A stretch of 64,000 nt of DNA from Teratosphaeria epicoccoides (taxonomy: Eukaryota; Ascomycota; Dothideomycetes; Mycosphaerellales; Teratosphaeriaceae): assembly GCA_021401465.1 (NCBI GenBank), contig JADDMT010000004.1, positions 372,001 to 436,000 of the forward strand, in the 5' to 3' direction. The notes beneath the pieces are model-generated. The model saw only the letters and a list, made by a program, of their open reading frames with translations. It was not told the origin of the DNA and ran no database searches. Numbering within the stretch: position 1 is the stretch's first letter; each line of letters begins with the position of its first letter. Below are positions 41,527-51,122 of the stretch, piece after piece. The position numbers were made by a program, and so were the translations under genes.

Positions 41527-41790
41527 TCATCTCTCCGTCCCATGCGCCTTCTTGAACTCTTCCGGTCCCTTCCAGAATCCAGCTGCTTGACACACCGACC
41601 GCACAGTGGTGACATTGCCTGTCAAAGTCGCGATGCCAAGGTCCGCGACCAGCACGATTACGAGTCCTTGCGCAACTAGATAACCCATCATAGCAGGCTT
41701 CGGCGTGGGCGTGCGCTGTAGGCCAAGGAAGGTACGTCGCTGACCAGCCATCGCGGTCTGGCGGAAATCGGGTCGTCGATGGGGCTGCAT
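41527..41790 (-). CDS. Small single-pass membrane protein, 87 aa
   Basis: The open frame reaches back to a GTG at 41916, but the first ATG is at 41790. The product starts basic (MQPHRRPDFRQTAMAGQRRT), has one strong hydrophobic helix (MMGYLVAQGLVIVLVADLGI, about residues 34-53) and ends in a polar tail WKGPEEFKKAHGTER. The Arg-rich, acid-free start followed by a membrane helix suggests a mitochondrial inner-membrane peptide. The 42 open codons upstream of the ATG would encode an even more presequence-like stretch, so an upstream exon or non-AUG start is possible. It lies about 410 bp downstream of the UstYa-family gene on the same strand; no link is shown. No family recognised. Confidence 0.45.
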   Translation of the reverse strand: MQPHRRPDFRQTAMAGQRRTFLGLQRTPTPKPAMMGYLVAQGLVIVLVADLGIATLTGNVTTVRSVCQAAGFWKGPEEFKKAHGTER

Positions 41791-42201
41791 CGTGAATGCT
41801 AACGCTTCAAAATCAACGCGTAGCTGATGCTGACGTCGAGCTGAAACAGAAAGTGTTCGCGACAGCACAGGAACCAAGGACGGCCCCAGCCGAAGGAGGT
41901 AGGCAGGACGCGGCACAACCTCGTGGCATCAAAAGCTGGCGTTCCTTATACATGATCTTCGCATGGTCGTGCGCGATGTTAACCGGCCTGCTGCAATGAA
42001 ATTCGGTCATCAAGCCTTGCGATGTGCTATATAGTATTATTGATCTTGGGACTTGGTTTCCTCACAATGACAAAAGGCGCTCGGCCATATCCATATCGCG
42101 GTGCTCAAGCCAAGCCATCGACTGCGCAAGTCCTCTCGTGCTTCACACCACAGGTTCTCTCCCAGCTTGTCAGTCTATGAATTCATCACAATCAACTCCA
42201 T
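41791..42201. other. Intergenic region downstream of the UstYa-family gene
   Basis: 411 bp between two minus-strand genes. The part from 41791 to 41916 is open in frame with the small membrane protein. Nothing else seen. Confidence 0.45.
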
Positions 42202-43288
42202 TCACTCGATCTGGTTCGCCCATTTCTCATGCCAAGCTTTCACTTCTTCCACAAGCTTGATACCGGCTAATGGCATCGGCTCTGCGTACTCCCCTGGTTG
42301 CCTCCTCAGCTTCCATATCGCGTCAACCTCTTCGTCCGAGACCCTGTTCTCCTTGTACCAGTCCACAATGTCGTCGTAGCTTCGACATTGCCGGTGAACA
42401 GTGAATTCTGGCCATGGTACTTCTTGGTGGTCCGACCACACAATGCGGTACATGTTCATCGACCCGGTGCACATACTGAAAGAAAAGGATTGCAGGTCAG
42501 TGAACGTTTCGCAGGGACGAAACCGTGGACTCAAGACGTCGTGAGCAGACGAATGTCTAGGGGTCGACGTTGCAGCGGAGGCAGTATTGGAGCAGGGAAT
42601 GTCACTTACATTTCTTGTCGGAGAACATCCAGGCAATGTCTTATGTGGACATAGTATGCTGGGTTGAGCGTTTCGTTGCGTCTGAAGCAATATGTGAGTC
42701 CTGGTCGCACGCAGGGCAAGTGATGCTTCTCACTCGTAGTAATCGAACCAAGCAGCCTTGCGTAGCTCGTTGAGGCAGTGCATCAGATGAAAGATGTCCA
42801 TCTTCATGGGATACTGGCCCTTGTATTTCACAGCACCTTTAGTGGGCATGCCGAGGTGTTTCAGGTCTGCCTCGTCAACAAGTACGGGGTTCCAATGTAT
42901 TAGTTTCGCCCATGCATCGTCGACCTCGGGGGATGGATCTCCTCGGTAGATGATGCTGCCATCGTCAAACGCAGACCTGTCTGGTGTGACATTTTCAAGA
43001 CGTGGCTTGAGACGACCGTATAGGGGCGCTTGAGATCCTTCAGTCATCGACCAATGCAGAGCTTGGGTGTGACTTACAGTTGTAATCGACTGCAGCAACA
43101 GTCTCGATGTGAGGAGAATGGAGATAGTGCCATCGCGCGGCAGCCCAGACAATTCCGAGACTTATGAACCAAAGCACCGTGAGAGCACCCACCCTATACC
43201 TGTTTCTGCGTTGATAGAGCTGGCCAATCCCATCATCCGACTGCTGTGACTCGTCTTCCAGCAACTTCTTGTACTGTGTTTCAACCAT
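42202..43288 (-). CDS. UstYa-family oxidase (DUF3328), RiPP-modifying type
   Basis: Four exons: 43288-43078, 43028-42734, 42681-42610 and 42475-42202; introns of 49, 52 and 134 nt with branch sites gactga and ctgacc visible in the first and third; 283 aa. A short cytosolic N-terminus leads to one membrane helix (about 33-50, VGALTVLWFISLGIVWAAA), then a luminal domain. Two HxxHC motifs define the family: HLMHC (about 151-155) and HIRHC (about 181-185), the second in HIRHCLDVLRQEIMC. In ustiloxin, asperipin and cyclochlorotine pathways such proteins oxidise or cyclise peptide side chains in the secretory pathway. It diverges from the repeat precursor gene at 44068, which contains candidate core peptides. 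Both catalytic motifs are intact. Members also occur outside RiPP clusters, so the substrate is inferred. Confidence 0.9.
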
Positions 43289-44067
43289 TTTCGTCGTCGC
43301 AGATATTGAATGTGGCGCCAGTGTATCGATGAACATGCGATAGGCTCAACAGCTCAAGATAATGACGCTTCGCGACAGAATAATGACAATGGACGACCTG
43401 CGTTCGCCAGATAGTCACCCCAAGGACCGTAGTATCCCGCCACTCGCCAAACTTCGGGATCCCAGCGCCTCTCTTCCTCGTGGCTACATGTATGTAGCCC
43501 AATACTCGCCACTCTTTCTTGTTGCAAGACAGTCACTCAAGGACTGCCGACTCACTACGACGGCATGAATCAATTTCGACATGCCGTGAGGTCGTATGAG
43601 AAGGTTGTTTTCCAGGGCTAGCTGGCTGACTCCTTGATGAATACGACACCATGAAAAGTGCTTGCAGTACACTGCCTTGGCTTGAGTCAGCTGCGTTCGG
43701 TCGACAAGTCCAGGAGCTGGTAATGTTCACTTTGAAGCTGGTTAGTGGATCCGCGACACGGGCCATCTCTTGGTATAATCACGACATTGATTCTTAACAG
43801 CATACATCCATGAGATTCCCTCAACTGCAAGTACCGTGATGTCAAAAGTGTACAGCGTGTGATCGGCAAGCGTCCGTCAAAGTTCTCAGCACCCGAACAT
43901 ATGAAGCTCCCCAGCTGCATTAACGGCCAGGTCAGACGCTTGAAGACTGAGCAACCATTCTCAGTTTCTTCCTAGGGCCTGAGGCAGCCTCGCTCCCAGC
44001 ATTCACTCGGTGGAAGATCACAAAGATCACAAGGCCACCTGGAACAGTCAAAGCAGCACGGCCTGAC
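43289..44067. promoter_or_regulatory. Shared divergent region between the UstYa-family gene and the repeat precursor
   Basis: 779 bp separate the two start codons. Co-regulation from this region is an inference from the divergent layout. No motif stands out, and the short frames present have no ATG-supported coding signal. Confidence 0.45.
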
Positions 44068-44634
44068 ATGAAGACCACTCAGCTCCTGTCCGCCATCTTG
44101 GCAATGTCTGCCCTCGGCAACTGCGCCGCGGTGCCACGAGCGTCTATCAATAAATTGGACCCCAGAGACGCGGTCCACGCGACCCGTGAAGCTTCACGCC
44201 TCGATCAGAGATTTGCGGATGATCTCGAGCATGCCAACGAGGACGCGAAGTTGGAGAAGCGTGTTGTGGCGATTCGGGGCGTCGATGAGGGCGAGAAGCT
44301 GGCCGCCAGAGACGACCCTCCGTATTATAGCGCGCCACGAGAGTCGCTGGACCACGTCGAAGGGGAGAGGAAGCTGGCCGTTAGAGACGACCCTCCGTAT
44401 TATAGCGCGCCACGAGAGTCGCTGGACCACGTCGAAGGAGAGAGGAAGCTGGCCGTTAGAGACGACCCTCCGTATTATAGCGCGCCACGAGAGTCGCTGG
44501 ACCACGTCGAAGGAGAGAGGAAGCTGGCCGTTAGAGACGACCCTCCGTATTATAGCGCGCCAAGGGAATCGCTCGAGCACGTCGAGGGAGAGAGGAAGCT
44601 GGCCGCCAGGGACTTGCCTCACTCATACGAATAG
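44068..44634 (+). CDS. Secreted tandem-repeat precursor, candidate RiPP (dikaritin-like) precursor
   Basis: Single exon, 188 aa. Residues 1-20 form a signal peptide (MKTTQLLSAILAMSALGNCA). A charged pro-region (about 21-76) contains a KR site (LEKR) at about 67-68. From residue 77 come four 25-residue repeats (77-101, 102-126, 127-151, 152-176) and a degenerate fifth start (177-188, ending LPHSYE). Each full unit reads K-L-A-[AV]-R, then DDPPYYSAP, then R-E-S-L-[DE]-H-V-E-G-E-R. Signal peptide, repeated tyrosine-containing segment and basic residues between units are the hallmarks of Kex2-processed dikaritin precursors, and the neighbour is a UstYa-family enzyme. The odd point is that units are joined by Arg-Lys rather than the usual Lys-Arg. 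Alternative: a repetitive secreted or wall-associated protein unrelated to the enzyme. Confidence 0.75.
   Translation: MKTTQLLSAILAMSALGNCAAVPRASINKLDPRDAVHATREASRLDQRFADDLEHANEDAKLEKRVVAIRGVDEGEKLAARDDPPYYSAPRESLDHVEGERKLAVRDDPPYYSAPRESLDHVEGERKLAVRDDPPYYSAPRESLDHVEGERKLAVRDDPPYYSAPRESLEHVEGERKLAARDLPHSYE
44296..44634 (+). repeat. 75-bp tandem repeat inside the precursor gene (4 units plus partial fifth)
   Basis: Units are 44296-44370, 44371-44445, 44446-44520 and 44521-44595, with a partial unit at 44596-44634. Units 2 and 3 are identical; unit 1 differs from them at three bases and unit 4 only in its second half. Such near-identity points to recent duplication or gene conversion with the Tyr-Tyr segment kept. 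Confidence 0.95.
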
Positions 44635-45372
44635 ACTTGCTGCAGCGCATCGATGCTGATAGGCCGCCATGCCATGCGCAGTTATGTTTGTCTTTCGATG
44701 GGTTCCAAGCCCGATGATGATGATGGTGGTGGTGGTGGTGGTGGTGGTGATGATGATGATGATGATGATAACAACGAGGACGATGTTTCTTTCTAGAGTA
44801 TGCACGCTCGCTCCTCTACCGCCTGGCTACATGTGCAAGGTTCATATACTATCCTTAGTGTGCTGCGCAGTACATACAACGGTACAAATAAAAGGTCTCC
44901 ACTCTGCTTTTATCGTAATATCAGAATTTCTTGGGACACGCAGCAATAATGGCTGGATCTGCTCAGGTTTTCGATGACAAAGCATTCTCAAACTCGCGTA
45001 GCTACATACGTACAGCAGGCACAACCCTAGCACCGCTTGGCAACGGCGCAACCTCGTGGCTGTGTGCAGCACGGGAAGCGTCAGCTTGCACGGGAAGCGA
45101 GGTGAGAAGCAACTGCAGCCGCTGCTCGTGGACGCATAGGGCCCGGGAGGGATATGTGTAGTTGTGTACTCGCAGGTTGACCCGATCTTGAAACACTGAC
45201 GACGACCTAGCGCTGCCTGAAGGCGGGCTTGGGCAGCGGGCGCACACTGTTGGTAGAGGACGCATTGGAAGATATCTGCTTTGGGGTGGTCTGGCGCATC
45301 CCACCATCGATGGTCGGACATAGGGGAGCGTAGAGGCATACGCCAAACAATCTTAGGTTGTGGTCCAAGAAG
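44635..45372. other. Intergenic region with microsatellite
   Basis: 738 bp between the precursor and the P4-ATPase gene, both on plus. Holds the trinucleotide microsatellite listed next and the presumed flippase promoter. Confidence 0.5.
44713..44769 (+). repeat. Compound trinucleotide microsatellite (GAT)n(GGT)n(GAT)n
   Basis: Four GAT units, eight GGT units and about seven GAT units in 57 bp, located 80 bp after the precursor stop codon and non-coding. Confidence 0.95.
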
Positions 45373-48300
45373 ATGGCTGGTAGGCCAGGTCACCACCAGC
45401 ACTTGAGCGACGACCTGCTACACCTTGATGATGAGGAACGCTTCGTATACAACGACGGGCAGCCGCCGCCTGCGTCCGACCAGGACATGCTGCACAGATA
45501 CAACATCTCGGACTCAGACCACCCGCGCATAAGCACGACTCACGATGACTTTGTCGGATCTTCCTCCACCGCGGGCTTGCCTGGCGGACCAAGTCATGCC
45601 TCATCGGCGACCGGTAGAGCGAATTTGGGTGTGCCGGGGTCCACGGGAAGAAGCTACAGCCAGACAAGTGGATTGAACAATTACCAGCGATATTCGGACA
45701 TGGACAACGATACCTACTCTGACACCGCGTCTCAGTACTATGCGGCAGGAGGCGGGATAGATGAGGATAATGTGCCCAGTTTGCCATTGAACAAAGGACA
45801 GAACAAGCACAGAAAGCGCAATAGCATATTGAGCATGGGTGGAGGCATCATGGGCAGGGTAAAGAACCAATTAGGCATGGGTCCAAAGTACACAGAGATG
45901 GACTTGCCATTGACAGAACAGGGAGCACGAATGGGCAGGGCGGAGAGTGATGCAAGTGCGGGAGAGCAATCTCATGCGAAAAGAAGCACACCAGGAAGCA
46001 CCTTCAAGTTTGGACTGCCATCCTTTGGTCGATCGCAACCGGACCCGGCTTCCCTTGGACCAAGAATCATACATCTCAACAACCCGCCTGCAAATGCCGC
46101 CAACAAATACACAGACAACCATGTTTCAACAACAAAGTACAACATTGCCACATTTCTTCCCAAGTTCTTGTTCGAGCAGTTCAGCAAGTACGCCAACCTG
46201 TTCTTCTTGTTCACAGCTATTCTCCAGCAGATACCCAACATTTCACCCACAAATAGATATACGACCATCGTGCCGCTTGGTATAGTGTTGTTGGTCTCGG
46301 CAGGCAAGGAGCTGGTAGAAGATAACCGGAGACGGAGTCAAGACAAGCAGTTGAATCGTTCACCTGCGCGAGCGCTGCGAGGGACGAACTTCCAGGATGT
46401 GAGATGGATCGACATAAAAGTTGGCGACATTGTACGAGTACACTCTGAAGAGCCTTTTCCGGCAGATCTGGTTCTGCTTGCCTCTTCCGAGCCGGAGGGA
46501 TTGTGCTACATCGAGACAGCCAACCTGGACGGCGAGACAAATCTCAAAATCAAGCAAGCAATACCGGAAACATCGCATCTAGTCTCCTCTGCCGAACTGG
46601 CTCACCTGGGTGGTCGCGTCAAATCTGAGCAACCGAACAGTAGTCTCTACACATACGAGGCTACATTGACAATGCAGGCAGGTGGCGGCGAGCGAGAACT
46701 TCCTCTTGCGCCTGATCAGCTGCTGTTGCGTGGTGCGACATTGCGTAACACACCTTGGGTCCACGGCATAGTAGTCTTCACGGGTCACGAAACGAAGCTG
46801 ATGCGCAACGCCACTGCCACGCCCATCAAGCGCACCAACGTTGAGAAGCGCGTCAACATCCAGATTTTGATGCTGGGCGCTGTGCTCATTGCTCTGTCGA
46901 TCATCTCGTCTGTGGGCGATGTCGTTGTTCGGGCGACCGTCGGCAGCAAGCTCTGGTTCCTGGACTACTCCGCCACGAATTACGCCGCGCAATTCTTCAG
47001 CGACGTGTTCACCTATTGGATTCTATACTCCAATCTGGTTCCCATATCGCTCTTTGTGACAGTGGAAATTATAAAATACTATCAAGCCTTTCTCATCTCT
47101 TCAGATCTGGACATCTACTACCCGGAGACTGATACACCGGCCAACTGCCGAACTTCAAGTCTGGTCGAGGAGCTAGGACAGGTGGAGTACATATTCAGCG
47201 ACAAGACCGGAACACTGACATGCAACATGATGGAATTCCGTCAATGCAGTATTGGTGGCGTTCAGTATGCTGATGATGTACCAGAAGATCGGAGGATTAT
47301 GGATGGAGACGAGACCGAGCAGGGTATTCATGACTTCAACACTTTGGAACGACATCGGCAGCAGGATTGGAGGGGTGGAAAGGTGGGCATTGAGCAGTTC
47401 TTGACGCTGCTTTCGACGTGTCACACCGTCATTCCAGAGACTAATGCCCAGAAGCCGGGCGTCATCAAGTACCAAGCTGCATCGCCAGATGAAGGCGCCC
47501 TCGTTGAAGGCGCAGTGGTTTTGGGCTATCGTTTCGTGGCAAGAAGACCGAAGTCAGTCACCATCATGACACCTGAGGGCAATGAAGAGGAGTATGAGCT
47601 GCTCGCTGTCTGCGAGTTCAACAGTACAAGGAAGAGAATGAGTTGTATCTACCGCTGTCCAGATGGCAGGATACGGTGCTATACAAAGGGTGCTGATACT
47701 GTAATATTAGAAAGACTTGGCCAGAGAGACGAGGTCGTGGAGAAGACGCTGCTGCATCTGGAAGAGTATGCTGCAGAAGGACTGCGAACGCTTTGCTTGG
47801 CGTACAGAGAAGTTCCAGAAAGCGAACTCAGTGAGTGGTTGGATATTTTCAACACCGCTCAGACCACTGTTTCCGGTAACCGTGCCGAGGAGCTGGACAA
47901 GGCTGCTGAGCTCATCGAGCACGATTTCACGCTTCTGGGTGCTACAGCTATCGAAGATAAATTGCAAGATGGCGTACCTGACACCATTCACACATTACAG
48001 ACTGCAGGCATTAAAGTCTGGGTCCTCACAGGCGACAGACAAGAGACAGCCATCAACATTGGAATGTCATGCAAATTGATCAGCGAAGACATGACGCTGC
48101 TGATCATCAATGAAGAGAACTCCGAAGCTACGCGCAACAACATCCAGAAGAAGCTGGACGCAATCCGCTCCCAGCACGCAGGCAATGTCGAAATGGAGAC
48201 TCTGGCCTTGGTCATCGACGGCAAGTCGCTGACTTACGCACTGGAGAAAGATATGGAGAAGATGTTTCTCGACCTTGCAGTTATGTGCAAAGCAGTCATC

Positions 48301-49521
48301 TGCTGCCGAGTCAGTCCTCTCCAGAAAGCGCTCGTCGTCAAGCTCGTCAAACGCCACCTCAAAGCCATCCTCCTTGCCATCGGCGACGGCGCCAACGACG
48401 TATCCATGATCCAAGCCGCGCACATCGGCATTGGCATTTCCGGCGTGGAAGGTCTACAAGCGGCTCGCAGCGCCGACGTCTCCATCGCCCAGTTCCGCTT
48501 CTTGCGGAAACTCCTCCTGGTCCATGGATCTTGGTCTTACCAACGCATCAGCAAAGTGATCTTGTATTTCTACTACAAGAACACGGCGCTGTTCATTACG
48601 CAATTCTGGTATTCGTTCCAGAATGCTTTCTCCGGCCAAGTCATCTACGAGTCCTGGACGTTGTCTTTCTACAACGTGGTATTCACGGTCATGCCGCCTT
48701 TTGTGCTGGGCATCTTCGATCAATTCGTCAATGCCCGCTTGCTGGATCGTTATCCACAGCTCTATCAGCTGAGTCAGAAGGGCGTGTTCTTTCGCACGCA
48801 CAATTTCTGGAGTTGGGTCGGCAACGGATTTTATCATTCGCTGCTGCTCTACTTTGTCAGCGAGTTGATCTGGTGGGATGACGGTATCCTGCCAAACGGT
48901 CAGGTCGCAGGTCACTGGGTCTGGGGCACCGCGCTCTACACTGCCGGGCTTGTCACAGTCCTCGGCAAAGCCGCGCTCATCACGAACATATGGACCAAGT
49001 ATACCGTCATAGCCATCCCGGGTTCTTTGGCAGTCTGGTTCATTTTCCTCCCTGTGTATGCCACCGTGGCGCCCAAACTCGGCTTTTCGACAGAATACAC
49101 CAACATCCTACCAAAACTCCTCGGCGACCCGAACTTCTGGCTCATGAGCTTGGTGATCCTACCAGCGCTCTGTCTCCTCCGCGACTTTGCGTGGAAATAC
49201 GCAAAGAGGATGTACTTCCCGCAGTCTTACCATCATGTGCAGGAGATCCAAAAGTACAACATACAGGATTATAGACCTAGGTACGCCCCTGCGCTCCCAC
49301 CTCTCACATACGCATAGTTTTTCTGACAAATATACAGAATGGAGCAATTCCAAAAAGCCATCCGCAAAGTCCGCCAGGTGCAGCGTATGCGCAAGCAACG
49401 CGGATATGCATTCTCGCAGACGGACGAGTCGCAGGCGAGAGTGCTGCAGGCTTATGATACTACTAGAGAACGAGGGAGGTATGGGGAGATGGCGCCGGCG
49501 GGTGTTAGTCCCAGGCGATAG
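45373..49521 (+). CDS. DRS2: P4-ATPase phospholipid flippase, Drs2 type
   Basis: Exon 1 is 45373-49280, the intron 49281-49337 (57 nt, GTACGC, branch ctgaca), exon 2 49338-49521; 1363 aa. The frame opens at a TTG (45358), but the ATG is at 45373. P4 signatures are YIETANLDGETNLKIKQA (DGET replaces the TGES of ion pumps), FSDKTGTLTCNMMEF with the phosphorylated Asp at about 610, and GDGANDVSMIQAAHIGIGISG. About ten membrane helices. The intron restores the Drs2 regulatory tail YRPRMEQFQKAIRKVRQVQR and GYAFSQ, which matches yeast Drs2 closely; without it translation would stop 12 codons later. Role: flips phosphatidylserine and phosphatidylethanolamine to the cytosolic leaflet at the trans-Golgi with a Cdc50 partner. 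Confidence 0.95.
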
Positions 49522-50625
49522 CAGCGGTAGCGATGTCCTGGGCGTTTTTTAGTTGGGCGCTTTTGGCGTTGCTGTTTGGGGGCTCAAGATGAGGAGATGT
49601 GATACGTATATGGAGAGTGTGTGTATGTATGGATGATACAATGCAGGTGGCCACGGACAGGTCAGTGGCTTAAGTTGGAAATGATGGAGCTCTCTTGTCA
49701 TGCTCGACTACAATACGCCAAGCGGCCGGAATTGGATGCCGGACGTTCACATGGTATTAAAGCCTACGATGCCCAGCGTTGGACGTGGACCAAGTCCAGT
49801 ATGCCCGCGTTCGGTGAGCCTTGATAAAATCGACTGACTCGAAATCTGAAGCAACGCACGCGTGTCAGAACCCATATCTGCCGGCACCTAGCGTCAGTTT
49901 GAAAAGTAGAAACGTCTCCTCAGTGCAATAATCGATACGTTCCCAGGACTAGAACCGAGGAAATTCCAGAACATAAGGATTGCACGAGTGCAAGCTCGGG
50001 CTGGTCACAAGCAACTCGTCATCAGCAACCGAGAGTTGCGAGGACGATAGGTCGACCAACATGGTGCTTGACGTTGTCAAACCCATCTAGCAGCTGTGGC
50101 AGGATTTCCGTGTAGCCCTGCATTACCGCTACGCAGATGCTGTGATAAGCTATGATCGCTTCATTGGTACATGGTTTGAGGGCCATCTCGACATCCTAGC
50201 CATCGATGTGATGGTCGGGAACGGTCGGAGATCGTTTCCTCAGCAGATGCCTCTACCTAACCTGAAGCGCATGCTGCTTGGGCAGCTACCACGAGAAAGG
50301 GTCGCAAATCGGCCGCAAGACATTCGACTCAGGCACAAAAATACCGGAACTTTTAGATTCCAGATCAGAAACGAGGCCAAAGTAGCAAAACTTCTCTTCT
50401 TCCTCGGACGAGCCATGATCGATCGCCCCAACCTGTCCAGGCGCCAAATAATGCTGTGCGGCCTGTGCCACACTCGAGTCCAACCCAACTGGATATACAA
50501 TCTCGGCCGCAGAGAGATTTGTCGGTTCTCACAACGCAGGCAATGTGCCTGCGGGAAGCAGATCGCTGCGAGCCTCGCGATGTTTTTATACCTTGTCCTA
50601 CTTGCTTTCCAGGCAGTCTCGAATG
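49522..50625. other. Intergenic region, convergent 3' ends
   Basis: 1.1 kb between the P4-ATPase (plus) and the Cys-rich secreted protein (minus). Frames on both strands overlap and have no domains; nothing supported. Confidence 0.5.
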
Positions 50626-51122
50626 CTACTCAAAAATATAATGTTCAGCACATTCAGCACCCTGGCAAACCTCGATACCACATGGCCGGTTGGTGTCAGC
50701 AGTCAAACACTCGACTATCTCCCTTCCCTTGTCGTTCGTGAAGTATTTGCAGCGGCAATGGTGCCCAAAATCTGCGGCGCAGTCCCTCCACTTCGTCCAT
50801 GGCTTGCCGATCGAAGGGCACTTTTCCTGTGGCAAGGAGGGAACGTTGTCAGAGCAAGAGACGTTGGGCGCACGGGTGCGTGTAAAGAGGAGATTCATAC
50901 TATAGCACGAGCGAGTTCGCTACAGCGCTGTGACAAGTCGTTAGTACGTTACTACAGAAGTACTGATATTGCGCTTCAAGAACCTACAAATTTGCCCACT
51001 TTGGGCGCATTCTCTTCAGTGCACTGCTCTTGTTTCTCAGGGCGATCAATGCCCTTGCCATCGTGTTTCGACATTGCTGGTTGTGCGAGAAGCAGACATG
51101 AAAACGCAAGCCCGACACGCAT
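50626..51122 (-). CDS. Secreted cysteine-rich protein, 142 aa
   Basis: Exon 1 is 51122-50988, the intron 50987-50920 (68 nt, GTAGGT donor, consensus branch TACTAAC, acceptor ctgtag), exon 2 50919-50626. Exon 1 encodes a signal peptide (MRVGLAFSCLLLAQPAMS) and a charged segment with one Cys. Exon 2 carries ten cysteines, nine of them in its last 75 residues, including HCRCKYF and C-x6-C-G-x3-C-x4-C spacing. An AG closer to the branch point (cacag) exists, but using it gives an immediate stop, so the next AG is preferred. No family recognised; candidate effector or extracellular binding protein. The splice choice is the main uncertainty. Confidence 0.5.

Noticed and set aside
44296..44595. CRISPR-like array of regularly spaced repeats
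   Set aside because: The units are contiguous 75-bp coding repeats with no spacers, in a eukaryotic gene.
44186..44659. Other long frames through the 75-bp repeats, including antisense
   Set aside because: The repeat unit is a multiple of three, so every frame without a stop stays open; only the frame with the signal peptide is credible.
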